Source: an uncultured Pelagibacteraceae bacterium
Lineage (GTDB): Bacteria > Pseudomonadota > Alphaproteobacteria > Pelagibacterales > Pelagibacteraceae
Length of the DNA stretch: 64,000 bases
Reading direction: 5' to 3'
Assembly: GCA_902622955.1 (NCBI GenBank)
Contig: CACNRP010000002.1
Location: 53,502-117,501, forward strand
The notes below the pieces were generated by a model. The model saw nothing but the letters and a program-made list of their open reading frames with translations, made no database searches and was not told the origin of the DNA. The stretch's first letter is position 1; the number at the start of each line of letters is the position of its first letter. Below are positions 8,922 to 16,842 of this stretch, one piece after another. The translations under genes were made by a program, and so were the position numbers.

Positions 8922-8938
8922 CTTATTAGTTAATTAAC
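8922..8938. promoter_or_regulatory. 17-bp element upstream of TRAP binding-protein gene 2
   Basis: CTTATTAGTTAATTAAC, the exact reverse complement of the element at 4109-4125. Here the palindromic core extends to 12 bp (AGTTAATTAACT, 8928-8939). It lies in the leader just upstream of the ribosome site. A shared regulator binding site is plausible but untested. Confidence 0.45.
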
Positions 8939-8985
8939 TGGCGAGGAATTAAACATAGATTCAAATTGGAGTCTTTCTAAAAAGA

Positions 8986-9001
8986 GTCACAGATTGTCAC
9001 A
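8986..9001 (-). promoter_or_regulatory. Helically phased TGTGAC direct repeat
   Basis: On the minus strand TGTGAC-AATC-TGTGAC appears, two identical 6-mers exactly 10 nt apart. It is about 80 nt upstream of the TRAP binding-protein gene, a usual activator position. No promoter consensus is clear enough to call. Could be chance. Confidence 0.25.
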
Positions 9002-9040
9002 ATTAAACTCAGAATAGAAATTTTCAATTTTTAGTTGATT

Positions 9041-10114
9041 CTAAATCAACTTATTGTCCTCATAGACACAACATTTCTCAGCAGGTATATGTAGTTTAAC
9101 TTTCTGATTTGGAATTTCTGTTTCTCTATTAACTTTTGATTTAATTGTAAAATTTCCCATTTTGGCTGTGATTAATTTATAATTCCCAAGATCCTCAACC
9201 TTTTCAACATTAACATCAACCAAGTTTTCATTTTGGTTTTGTGCAATTTTAATGAATTCCGATCTAATTCCTAATTTAATATTTTTAGTTTTTAAGTTAG
9301 ATAAATTTGTATGTGTTTTAATTAAAACATTATTAATTTTTACACTATTGCCTGATGAAGCCTCGCTTTCAAATAAGTTCATAGCTGGAGATCCAATAAA
9401 GTATCCAACAAAAGTTGTATTCGGTCTTTCAAAAAGTTCTTTTGGTGAACCAGTTTGTACTACTTCACCTTCGCTCATGACAATAATATTATCAGCAAAC
9501 GTCATTGCCTCATTTTGATCATGAGTAACGTAAACTAATGTAGTTTTGTATTGCTCATTAATTTCTTTAAGATTTCTTCTTAATCTAAATTTTAAATCTG
9601 GATCAATAACTGTTAACGGTTCATCCATTAGAACAGCAGCTACATCTTCTCTTACAAGACCTCTTCCTAAAGATATTAATTGTTTTTGATCTGCAGTTAA
9701 TTTTCTTGCAGGTGAATTTAAAAAAGATTGTAAATTTAAAGTTTCAGCAACTGAATTAACTCTTTCATCGATTTTGTTTTTAGAAAAATCTCTACATTTC
9801 AGTGGAAATGCTAAATTTTCATAAACAGTCATAGTATTATAAATAACTGGAAATTGAAAAACTTGAGCAATATTTCTATCCTCTGTTTTTAAATCTGTAA
9901 CATCTTTATCATCAAACAATATTCTTCCGGCAGAGGGTCTCACTAAGCCAGATACAATATTTAGCATTGTGGTTTTTCCACATCCAGAAGGACCTAAAAT
10001 TGCATATCGATTTCCATTTTCCCATGTCATTGAGAAAGGATTTAAAGCATATACTGGATTTAGATCATTTGGATTGTATGAATGAGATATGTTACTTAAA
10101 TCAATTTTAGCCAT
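9041..10114 (-). CDS. ABC sugar/polyol importer ATPase, degenerate signature motif
   Basis: MalK/UgpC-type ATPase, 357 residues, cytoplasmic and bound to the two permeases of this operon. Walker A GPSGCGKTT (41-49), Q-loop Gln about 87, Walker B VLMDEP with Glu165 and switch His198 (YVTHDQ) are intact. The signature motif is not: LSGGQ is replaced by LTADQ (139-143). The C-terminal part (about 245-357) is the regulatory OB-like region of this family. It overlaps the ATPase gene upstream by 8 nt. The two ATPases are diverged and complementary, so they probably form a heterodimer. Paired ATPases resemble the glycerol importer GlpST arrangement; that link is from memory of the family. Confidence 0.92.
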   Translation of the reverse strand: MAKIDLSNISHSYNPNDLNPVYALNPFSMTWENGNRYAILGPSGCGKTTMLNIVSGLVRPSAGRILFDDKDVTDLKTEDRNIAQVFQFPVIYNTMTVYENLAFPLKCRDFSKNKIDERVNSVAETLNLQSFLNSPARKLTADQKQLISLGRGLVREDVAAVLMDEPLTVIDPDLKFRLRRNLKEINEQYKTTLVYVTHDQNEAMTFADNIIVMSEGEVVQTGSPKELFERPNTTFVGYFIGSPAMNLFESEASSGNSVKINNVLIKTHTNLSNLKTKNIKLGIRSEFIKIAQNQNENLVDVNVEKVEDLGNYKLITAKMGNFTIKSKVNRETEIPNQKVKLHIPAEKCCVYEDNKLI

Positions 10115-11186
10115 TCAAACCTCCAAATGGTGAAGATGCTAATTTTCCATTAGCATTGAACGCATAAGCTCTGTCAACTTTAAAATTTATTTTTACTTTA
10201 TCGTGTATCTTAAAGTTTAGAACTTCTTCAATTGAAACAATAATTTTTGTATCTCCTCTTTTTAAGTGAAGTAAAGTTTCTGAACCACTAATTTCTGCAA
10301 GCTCAACTTCAAATTCGTGTCCGTTTTCGTTTAATTCAATATCAGAAGATCTTAAACCGATTTTTAAACCATCTTCAGTTAATTTAGATAAATGTTGTGG
10401 GGCCTCTACATCAATGCCCTCAAATCTAATGTGATTACCTGTAATTTTAGCTTCTATAATATTCATGGGCGGGTCATTTGAAATTTCTGCAACTTTTAAT
10501 GAATTTGGGTTTTCAAATATTTCTTTCGCTGGACCAACTTGTAAGACCTTACCTTCATCTAAGACAATAACTTCACCATTTAATTCCATGGTTTCCCGGG
10601 GATCAGTAGTTGAATAAATTAATATTGTTTCATCTGCTAAACCTTTAGAAAATAGGTTTTTAAATTCTTCTCTAAGTTGTTCTCTCAATTTGTAATCTAA
10701 GTTTACTAGGGGCTCATCTAGCAATAATATTTTAGCGTTTTTGACTAAAGATCTTGCAAGCGAAACTCTTTGTTGCTGCCCTCCAGAGAGCTCTTGTATC
10801 ATTCTATTTTCATAACCTAATAATCCTACAGACTTTAGAGCATCCATTACTTTTTCATTAATAATACTTTGATCTATTTTTCTTTGTTTCAAAGGAAAGG
10901 CTATGTTTTCAAAAACATTTAAATGTGGGTAGTTTATAAATTGCTGATAAACCATTGCTACATTTCTTTCCCACACAGGAATTTTTAAAAAATTTTTACC
11001 ATCAAATTCAATTTCACCACTGTCTGGTGTTAAAAGGCCAGCTATTGTTTTTAATAGCGTTGTCTTTCCAGATAACGTTCTTCCTAAAATTGTGTAGAGA
11101 TTCCCTTCCTTAAAATTAAACGATACTTCGTTTAAATGATATTGATCATCTGGTTTGTATGATAAATTATTTGCAACTAAATCCAT
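10107..11186 (-). CDS. ABC sugar/polyol importer ATPase, switch His missing
   Basis: Second MalK/UgpC-type ATPase, 359 residues. Walker A GRTLSGKTT (35-43), Q-loop Gln80, a perfect signature ELSGGQQQR (131-139) and Walker B LLLDEP with Glu157 are present. The switch His is replaced by Thr193 (YSTTDPRE instead of YVTHDQ). The Walker A glycine-rich start is also unusual (GRTLSG). Together with the other ATPase this would give one complete and one degenerate ATP site. The C-terminal regulatory domain is present (about 235-359). It starts one base inside the permease stop, so translation is coupled. Confidence 0.92.
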   Translation of the reverse strand: MDLVANNLSYKPDDQYHLNEVSFNFKEGNLYTILGRTLSGKTTLLKTIAGLLTPDSGEIEFDGKNFLKIPVWERNVAMVYQQFINYPHLNVFENIAFPLKQRKIDQSIINEKVMDALKSVGLLGYENRMIQELSGGQQQRVSLARSLVKNAKILLLDEPLVNLDYKLREQLREEFKNLFSKGLADETILIYSTTDPRETMELNGEVIVLDEGKVLQVGPAKEIFENPNSLKVAEISNDPPMNIIEAKITGNHIRFEGIDVEAPQHLSKLTEDGLKIGLRSSDIELNENGHEFEVELAEISGSETLLHLKRGDTKIIVSIEEVLNFKIHDKVKINFKVDRAYAFNANGKLASSPFGGLNG

Positions 11187-12034
11187 TACTTAATAGCTCC
11201 TGATAAATTTCCTTTTGACAAATATCGCTCAACTATGAACGCAACAATAATTAAAGGTGCTACTGAAACTAAAGCTGATGCCGATAGACTCCACCAAGGA
11301 GTTACTGATGAATTTAATGCAACAATCTTAACTGGTAACAATTGAACTTCTGTAAAAGTTAAAATAAAAGCAAAGAAGAAATCAATCCATCCAAAAATTA
11401 TACAAAACATCCCAGCTACAATTAATCCTGGTATTGAATTAGGTAACACAACTTTTAAAAATGCTTGATAAGGGTTGCAACCATCAATTAGAGCTGTCTC
11501 GTCAATTTCTCTTGGAACTTTGTTAAAAAAATCAACCATAATCCAAACTGCTATTGGCATTAATAAGACAATATAGACAACAATTAGCCCTGTTAGACTG
11601 TCCAATAAGTTTATTGAACTTAAAAATAAAAAAAACGGTATTGATAAAACAATTGGTGGCATAATTCTTTGTGAGATAAAGAAAAAAGTGATATCATTAT
11701 TTTTTACAAAACCCGCCTTAAATGTATATCTGGATAATGCGTAAGCGGACAATGTTCCAAGAATAATACTAATTAAACTTGCAGTACAAGTTACAAACAT
11801 ACTATTAAAATAAGGTTCAATTATATCTACTCCACCTTTAGCTGGTGACTTAATTAATACCTTCCACCCTTCTAAGTTTGGCTCAAAATCAACCCATGGA
11901 ATATATGTTACTCCCCCATTAACAGACTGAAAATCTTTAAAAGAAGTTGTTAAAGCCCAAAGGAAAGGAGCAACTACAAATACTGTCCAAACGACAATAA
12001 AAAAATATTTCAAAAAAATATATAGTTTATCCAT
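11186..12034 (-). CDS. ABC sugar/polyol importer permease (MalG/UgpE type)
   Basis: Inner-membrane permease, 282 residues with six predicted helices. The EAA loop that docks to the ATPases is seen as EIDETALIDGCNPYQAFLKVVLPNSIPG. The N-terminus has the usual VAPFLWALTTSFKD pattern of the MalG group. A periplasmic loop near residues 40-70 is longer than in some relatives. It follows the MalF-type gene by 3 nt and overlaps the ATPase start by 1 nt. Confidence 0.93.
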   Translation of the reverse strand: MDKLYIFLKYFFIVVWTVFVVAPFLWALTTSFKDFQSVNGGVTYIPWVDFEPNLEGWKVLIKSPAKGGVDIIEPYFNSMFVTCTASLISIILGTLSAYALSRYTFKAGFVKNNDITFFFISQRIMPPIVLSIPFFLFLSSINLLDSLTGLIVVYIVLLMPIAVWIMVDFFNKVPREIDETALIDGCNPYQAFLKVVLPNSIPGLIVAGMFCIIFGWIDFFFAFILTFTEVQLLPVKIVALNSSVTPWWSLSASALVSVAPLIIVAFIVERYLSKGNLSGAIK

Positions 12035-12037
12035 TAC

Positions 12038-12901
12038 CTATTCTTTTAATAAAACTTTGGTTAATACTTTTGCTATAATAGTTAGACTTATGATCATGAT
12101 TATTAAGTAAGTAAATGACATCGAGGCTGCATACCCCATCTGAAATTCTCTCAATCCCTTAATAAATATATAAAAACTTGAAGTTTCCGTAGAAGTACCT
12201 GGACCACCAGAAGTTAAAACATAAACTGTATCCATAATCTTCGATGCCTCAATTAACCTTATAATTATTGCTCCAATTGAAATGGGAGCCATCAATGGAA
12301 ATGTTACATAAATAAATTTTCTGACTGGACTAGCACCATCAATCGCGGCAGCTAGAAAAGGTTCTTTTGGTAAAGATAATAAACCAGCTAGTAAAAGCAA
12401 AAACATAAATGGAGTCCATTGCCATACTTCAACTATAATGACTGTAAATTTTGCGATAACTGGATCTGTCAACCACTTTGGAGCTACTCCAAAAACTGAT
12501 AAAATATCATTTACTGGTCCTAGAGACTCATGAAAAAAAGTTCTCCAAATAACTGTCATGATCACTGGTGTTGTCATCATTGGAACTAGAAAAAGAACTC
12601 TAAAAAATCTTTTAAATTTTATATCTTTCCAGACCATATGTGCCAATGCAAAACCAATCACATATTGCAATATAACTGTTGTAACTGATAAAAAACTTAA
12701 TCTAAAAAATGATTCCCAAAATCTTGGGTCATCAGTGAATAATCTTATGTAATTTTCTAAACCTATATAATCTAAACCAGGATTATAACTATTCCATCCC
12801 GACAAACTTAGTCTTACTACGAAAATAATTGGAAAAATTAATATTCCTATCAATACAAATAAACCTGGAAACAGGAAAAAATATTTATGCTTAAAGTTCA
12901 T
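12038..12901 (-). CDS. ABC sugar/polyol importer permease (MalF/UgpA type)
   Basis: Inner-membrane permease, 287 residues, with an LFPGLFVLIGILIFPI first helix typical of UgpA-like proteins and a shortened N-terminus compared with E. coli MalF. The EAA loop reads EPFLAAAIDGASPVRKFIYVTFPLMAP. It is the first gene after the hairpin that follows the binding-protein gene, so its expression probably depends on read-through. It forms a heterodimer with the downstream MalG-type subunit. Confidence 0.93.
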   Translation of the reverse strand: MNFKHKYFFLFPGLFVLIGILIFPIIFVVRLSLSGWNSYNPGLDYIGLENYIRLFTDDPRFWESFFRLSFLSVTTVILQYVIGFALAHMVWKDIKFKRFFRVLFLVPMMTTPVIMTVIWRTFFHESLGPVNDILSVFGVAPKWLTDPVIAKFTVIIVEVWQWTPFMFLLLLAGLLSLPKEPFLAAAIDGASPVRKFIYVTFPLMAPISIGAIIIRLIEASKIMDTVYVLTSGGPGTSTETSSFYIFIKGLREFQMGYAASMSFTYLIIMIISLTIIAKVLTKVLLKE

Positions 12902-12932
12902 TTATCAGTAAAGGATTATATTATTTTTATTA

Positions 12933-12962
12933 TATGTGGCCATTAAAAATAATGGCCACATA
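12933..12962 (-). terminator. 13-bp hairpin between binding-protein and permease genes
   Basis: A perfect 13-bp stem (TATGTGGCCATTA with TAATGGCCACATA) and AAAA loop, 13 nt after the stop of the ABC binding-protein gene. No real T run follows on the minus strand, so it may act as an mRNA 3'-end stabiliser or processing barrier more than a terminator. The location matches the hairpins in both TRAP operons. Confidence 0.6.
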
Positions 12963-12975
12963 AAGTATTTTTAAA

Positions 12976-14514
12976 TTAAAGCTTGTTGTCTTCCATTTTG
13001 ACACCAACAGCATAAGCATCTTGAACTGCTTTTTTACCTACTCTACTCACAATTGCTTCCCACTCTTTAGCAACTTCATCTAAAGCTTCTTGAGGAGATA
13101 ATTGTCCTGCTAAAGCTTTTGAAGTTCCTGTAGCGACAGCACTTGTAAATTCAAATACACCTGGAACTCTTAGAGGGAAAACTCTGTTGTTACTTTTTTC
13201 CATATCTAAAAGTGTCTTGGTGTAACTGTTAGCGATCTCTGGATCCCAACCCATGCTATTTATGTAAATATTAGGGTCAAAGTCTGAGTTTTTAAATGGG
13301 TTAACACCAAATCTACCAATTGCTAAGTCAGCTTGATGGTTTGCACCGTTAGAAAAGAAACATAGGTAATCAAACGCCATATCTTTTACTTTACTTTTCT
13401 TAGCAACACCTACTGCCCAACCCCAAACAATGTAAGGAGCTTGGTTGTATTGATTTTCCCAGCTATTAGATACTCTGTTCCAAACTTTGTTTGCGCCTGG
13501 AAGTGGAGCTGCACCAACTTTATTTTTAATTGGGCTATCATCTTGCATCGCTGCAATAAATGCATCATCCCAAGAAAAACTAAATAAAGTCTGTCCGCCA
13601 CCAAATGATCCGATTTCATCACCTAGACCAAAGTTTGTTCCTCCTGGAGGTACATACTTAGTGGCTTCAACCCAGTCAGTTAACGCTTCTACAAACCCAG
13701 GGTTATTGATGTTTGGCTTCATAGTTTCTAAATCAAAAAAGAAACCACCTGGAGTTCTTGGGTTTTTTGCATACGCTACTGATCTACTAAAAAAAGCTGC
13801 GAACATTAAGTCATCTTTTTTCATAACCTCAGCTGAACCGTATTCTTTTTCACCGTCTCCATCCCAGTCCCAACCATTGAAATATTTAGCCATTTCGCCA
13901 TATTCTTTCCATGTTGTAGGAACTTTTAGTTCTTTACCTGTGTCTGCTTTATATTTTTTTTGCATTTCAGGGTTATCTATTACGTCTTTTCTGTATTTTA
14001 GATAATGTCTATCACCATCAACTGGGTATTGGTACATAGTTCCATCCCAAGATGATACACCCATATGAGATTTAGTTACGTCTTTCATCTCAGGTGAGTT
14101 CATATACTTCTTAGGAACTGGTGCTAAATATCTTTTCCAGTCATTGATAAAGTTAGAAAATCCAAACACAACATCGTAAGGAGCTTGTCCAGCTTGGAAA
14201 GGAACCATAGCTTTTGAGTACAAATCACCTGCTGGTGTATGTGTAACTTCAACTTTTGCACCAGTTAATTTCTCAAACTGTTCAGCGTGTAAAGCTGTTG
14301 GCTCACCCATTACAGGTATTGCGTGAGTATTTATTTTAAGAGTTTTTCCTTTGTAATTTTTCTTAGACATCTTCTCATAAGAACAATCACCTGGAATATC
14401 TCCTGTAGCTTTGATATGTGGAAATTGATCACTCCACTTATCAGCGTATGCCATAGGACTAAATATCATTAAACTTGATATAATAGCCGTCAAGCAAGTT
14501 TTCATTAGTTTCAT
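12976..14514 (-). CDS. ABC transporter extracellular solute-binding protein, sugar/polyol family 1
   Basis: Periplasmic binding protein, 512 residues, with a Sec signal peptide (hydrophobic about 7-20, cleavage after AYA near 25). The mature part starts with a short Cys-containing region (GDCSYEKM) and then the family 1 fold: KTLKINTHAIPVMGEPT, AEQFEKLTGAKVEVTHTPAG, QAPYDVVFGF and VNPFKNSDF. Aromatic residues that often stack on sugars are plentiful. It follows the alcohol dehydrogenase by 26 nt, with an AGAGAGG ribosome site. Linkage to an alcohol dehydrogenase and to twin ATPases makes a polyol or glycerol-like ligand plausible; this is inference. Confidence 0.9.
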   Translation of the reverse strand: MKLMKTCLTAIISSLMIFSPMAYADKWSDQFPHIKATGDIPGDCSYEKMSKKNYKGKTLKINTHAIPVMGEPTALHAEQFEKLTGAKVEVTHTPAGDLYSKAMVPFQAGQAPYDVVFGFSNFINDWKRYLAPVPKKYMNSPEMKDVTKSHMGVSSWDGTMYQYPVDGDRHYLKYRKDVIDNPEMQKKYKADTGKELKVPTTWKEYGEMAKYFNGWDWDGDGEKEYGSAEVMKKDDLMFAAFFSRSVAYAKNPRTPGGFFFDLETMKPNINNPGFVEALTDWVEATKYVPPGGTNFGLGDEIGSFGGGQTLFSFSWDDAFIAAMQDDSPIKNKVGAAPLPGANKVWNRVSNSWENQYNQAPYIVWGWAVGVAKKSKVKDMAFDYLCFFSNGANHQADLAIGRFGVNPFKNSDFDPNIYINSMGWDPEIANSYTKTLLDMEKSNNRVFPLRVPGVFEFTSAVATGTSKALAGQLSPQEALDEVAKEWEAIVSRVGKKAVQDAYAVGVKMEDNKL

Positions 14515-14540
14515 TATTACCTCTCTCTTCCTTTACTTAA

Positions 14541-15602
14541 TTACGGAACTAAAACAGCTCGTCCCTTAACTTTACCGTCGTTAAGATCATGAAGTGCTTT
14601 ATTAGCATCGTCCAATTTATATTCTTCCATGGATAGCTTAACTTTTCCTCGATCAGCTAATTCCATCAATTCATATAATTCAGACCACGTTCCCACTAAA
14701 TTACCTACAATCGTTTTCTCAGAAATAATTAAATCAACCGCAAGCGATTTAATTTCTTCTCCGTATCCAACGATATAGTAAAAACCACCATTAGAAGTCA
14801 TTTGAATTCCCATGGCAGTAGATCCTTTTTCTCCAACGAAATCTATAACTGCTTCAGAACCTTTGCCTTTAGTAAGTTCTTGAACTTTTTCAATTTCGTT
14901 TCCGTCAATTAAAACTCCGTGATCACCACCAAGTTCCATTGCATGTTTTAAAGCTGCTTCAGATTTTTCAACTATTATAATGTCAGCAGCACACATTGCT
15001 TTAAGACATTGAATAGCAATATGTCCTAAACCACCAGCACCAATAACTGTACAGCTTTGTCCTGGCAATAAGTGTCTAGTTGCTTTTTTAACAACTCTGT
15101 AAGCTGTAAGACCTGCATCTGAAAAAGGAGCAACATCTTTAGGAGCTAATACTTTTGGGAGCTTAATTAAATTTCTAACACTTGTTTTTAATAGCTCTGA
15201 ATATCCACCTTCTTTAATACTTAAACCAGGGAACGCTCCAGCAGCAGCATGCATATCATTACCTCTTCTACAATCTAAACAAGTACCCCCTGTTCCTGAT
15301 ATTAATGGGTGTAAAATAACTGGATCACCTTTTTTATATTCTGTAACATCTTTTCCAACATCTTCTACCCAACCTGCATTCTCATGTCCCATTACACATG
15401 GCAACAATTTTCCATCTGGATCTTGAATGTGTTTCCATACTCCTTCAATTATATGTAAATCTGTTCTGCAAACTCCTGCAGCACCAATTTTAACAATTAC
15501 ATCTGATGCCTTCTCAATCTTTGGATCTGGCATTTCTTCGCCTGTAACCCAAACTTTCTCTTTCATTTCTGGGTCATACTTATGCAAAACCTGTGCTTTC
15601 AT
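14541..15602 (-). CDS. Zinc-type NAD(P)-dependent alcohol dehydrogenase
   Basis: Medium-chain dehydrogenase, 353 residues, cytoplasmic. Catalytic zinc ligands are visible as Cys in AGVCRTDLH, His-Glu in VMGHENAG and an Asp in SDAGLTAYR. The nucleotide fold has VIGAGGLGHIAIQ followed by IIVEKS. In the structural-zinc lobe only two of the four usual cysteines remain: GGTCLDCRRGNDMHA has Gly and Ala where the first and fourth Cys should be. It is the first gene of the ABC importer operon and lies divergent from an AcoR-like activator, so it probably oxidises the imported alcohol or polyol. A GGGAG ribosome site supports the start. Confidence 0.92.
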   Translation of the reverse strand: MKAQVLHKYDPEMKEKVWVTGEEMPDPKIEKASDVIVKIGAAGVCRTDLHIIEGVWKHIQDPDGKLLPCVMGHENAGWVEDVGKDVTEYKKGDPVILHPLISGTGGTCLDCRRGNDMHAAAGAFPGLSIKEGGYSELLKTSVRNLIKLPKVLAPKDVAPFSDAGLTAYRVVKKATRHLLPGQSCTVIGAGGLGHIAIQCLKAMCAADIIIVEKSEAALKHAMELGGDHGVLIDGNEIEKVQELTKGKGSEAVIDFVGEKGSTAMGIQMTSNGGFYYIVGYGEEIKSLAVDLIISEKTIVGNLVGTWSELYELMELADRGKVKLSMEEYKLDDANKALHDLNDGKVKGRAVLVP

Positions 15603-15747
15603 CGTTTTCTCTCCCTTTTAATTTTCTAAAACTTTATTAAAAATTTGAATTGCTATGGAGTCAATGACGCTTTTAAGTGTTCAATTATTGGACAAATACA
15701 ACCTACGGTTAGTTGTTGAATACACTATTTTTATTTATCTTTTAAAA
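15603..15747. promoter_or_regulatory. Divergent control region between adh operon and activator gene
   Basis: This 145-nt gap (taking the ATG at 15748 as the activator start) must hold the promoters of the importer operon and the regulator. Weak dyad AACC-TAC-GGTT is seen near 15700, within a longer imperfect stretch containing TACAAC and GTTGTTGA. It is a candidate site for the activator, but I see no sigma-54 type GG-N10-GC promoter. The ORF track extends the activator 31 codons into this region. Confidence 0.35.
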
Positions 15748-16836
15748 ATGGGAAATTTATCCTCAGTAAATAAAGAATTTAAAAATATTTTAAAAAAAAG
15801 AGGGATGATGTCCTATGCAATGGGGAAGGAAATTTCTGATAGCTGGTCGAGATGTATTGCGGAAGGACTTAACCCATTTAAGGATCCAAAACAAAGCGTA
15901 GTATCCTCTTTTGAATTAAATAAAATAAAAGAGAAAAATGAGGCTCTGAGAAAAATAGTTCTCCCAGAATTGGAACTTTTATACTCGCAAATAGCTGGAA
16001 CAAATTTTATGGTCGCGTATTCAAATGAGAATGGGTTAGTGCTCGATACAATATATGACAAAACTTGTCTTAAAACAGATGTAGGCAAAACCGTGATACC
16101 TGGATCTATTTGGGCTGAAAAAATATGTGGAACAAATGGTTTGGGATTATCTGTAGAATTAAAAAAACCAACAATAGTTTCTGGCAAAGAACATTTTTTT
16201 ACAGCACATGAAAATATATCATGCTTTGCAAGTCCAATAATTAATTATGACGGTAAAACTATTGGCATTATAGATGCTTCTACTGATTATATGTCTAGAG
16301 AACAGCATACTCTAGCTTTGGTAAAACTTGCAACTAGAAGTATCGAAACAAAATTATTTTTAAAAAAGTTTGAGCATGAATTAATTTTATCGTTTCATCC
16401 TCGAAAAGAATATTTATCAACAACAAGTGTAGGTTTATTAGCTATTAATGGAGATGGTCTAATTGTGGGCGCAAACAGTAATGCAAAAATTATGCTTAAT
16501 GGGTTAGTAGATCTAAAAAATGAAAACTTCAATAAAATTTTTACTAATTCATTTTCATCTATTGCATCAGATTTGTTAAATAATAAAACATTAAAAATTA
16601 CTGATCATTTAGGCTCATCTGTTTTTGTGGTAAGAAGTCAAATTTTTAAGGAAAATAAATTTATCGAAACAATAAAAGAAAAGAAAAAAAGTACTTGTAA
16701 AAAGTGCGAAGATACAAAAATTAAAAGAGAGAAATGTACTTTAATTAGGTCAACTTTTAATGAGACAAATAATATCTCTGCTACTTCTAGAAAATTAGGT
16801 GTTTCTAGAACTACAATTTATAAGCACTTGCAATAA
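15748..16836 (+). CDS. AcoR-like transcriptional activator lacking the AAA+ domain
   Basis: Predicted regulator of the divergent alcohol dehydrogenase and importer operon. I start it at the ATG of MGNLSSVNKEF (362 residues). The track start adds a hydrophobic 31-residue lead that family members lack. Order: N-terminal helical segment with ISDSWSRC and GLNP typical of AcoR proteins, a GAF-like sensor (about 50-200, including GTNGLGLSVELKKP and FTAHENISCFASPI), a PAS-like segment (about 225-290, GLLAINGDGLIVGANSNA), a Cys-containing linker (CKKCEDTKIKREKC), and a Fis-type helix-turn-helix at the end (ATSRKLGVSRTTIYKHL). The sigma-54 AAA+ ATPase that normally sits before the helix-turn-helix is absent. 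Confidence 0.87.
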   Translation: MGNLSSVNKEFKNILKKRGMMSYAMGKEISDSWSRCIAEGLNPFKDPKQSVVSSFELNKIKEKNEALRKIVLPELELLYSQIAGTNFMVAYSNENGLVLDTIYDKTCLKTDVGKTVIPGSIWAEKICGTNGLGLSVELKKPTIVSGKEHFFTAHENISCFASPIINYDGKTIGIIDASTDYMSREQHTLALVKLATRSIETKLFLKKFEHELILSFHPRKEYLSTTSVGLLAINGDGLIVGANSNAKIMLNGLVDLKNENFNKIFTNSFSSIASDLLNNKTLKITDHLGSSVFVVRSQIFKENKFIETIKEKKKSTCKKCEDTKIKREKCTLIRSTFNETNNISATSRKLGVSRTTIYKHLQ

Positions 16837-16842
16837 ATTTTT

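Noticed and set aside
9033-9051. Perfect 8-bp hairpin AGTTGATT-TAG-AATCAACT at the end of the ABC operon
   Set aside because: Its loop is the stop codon, and A-rich rather than T-rich sequence follows on the minus strand, so I do not call it a terminator.
13487-14005. 172-residue plus-strand ORF antisense to the ABC binding-protein gene
   Set aside because: The opposite strand has a clear binding protein with signal peptide. The translation is Ser/Pro-rich, as antisense frames of such genes often are.
15655-15747. Longer start for the AcoR-like activator
   Set aside because: The extra 31 residues are hydrophobic, unlike the family, and fall in the divergent control region.
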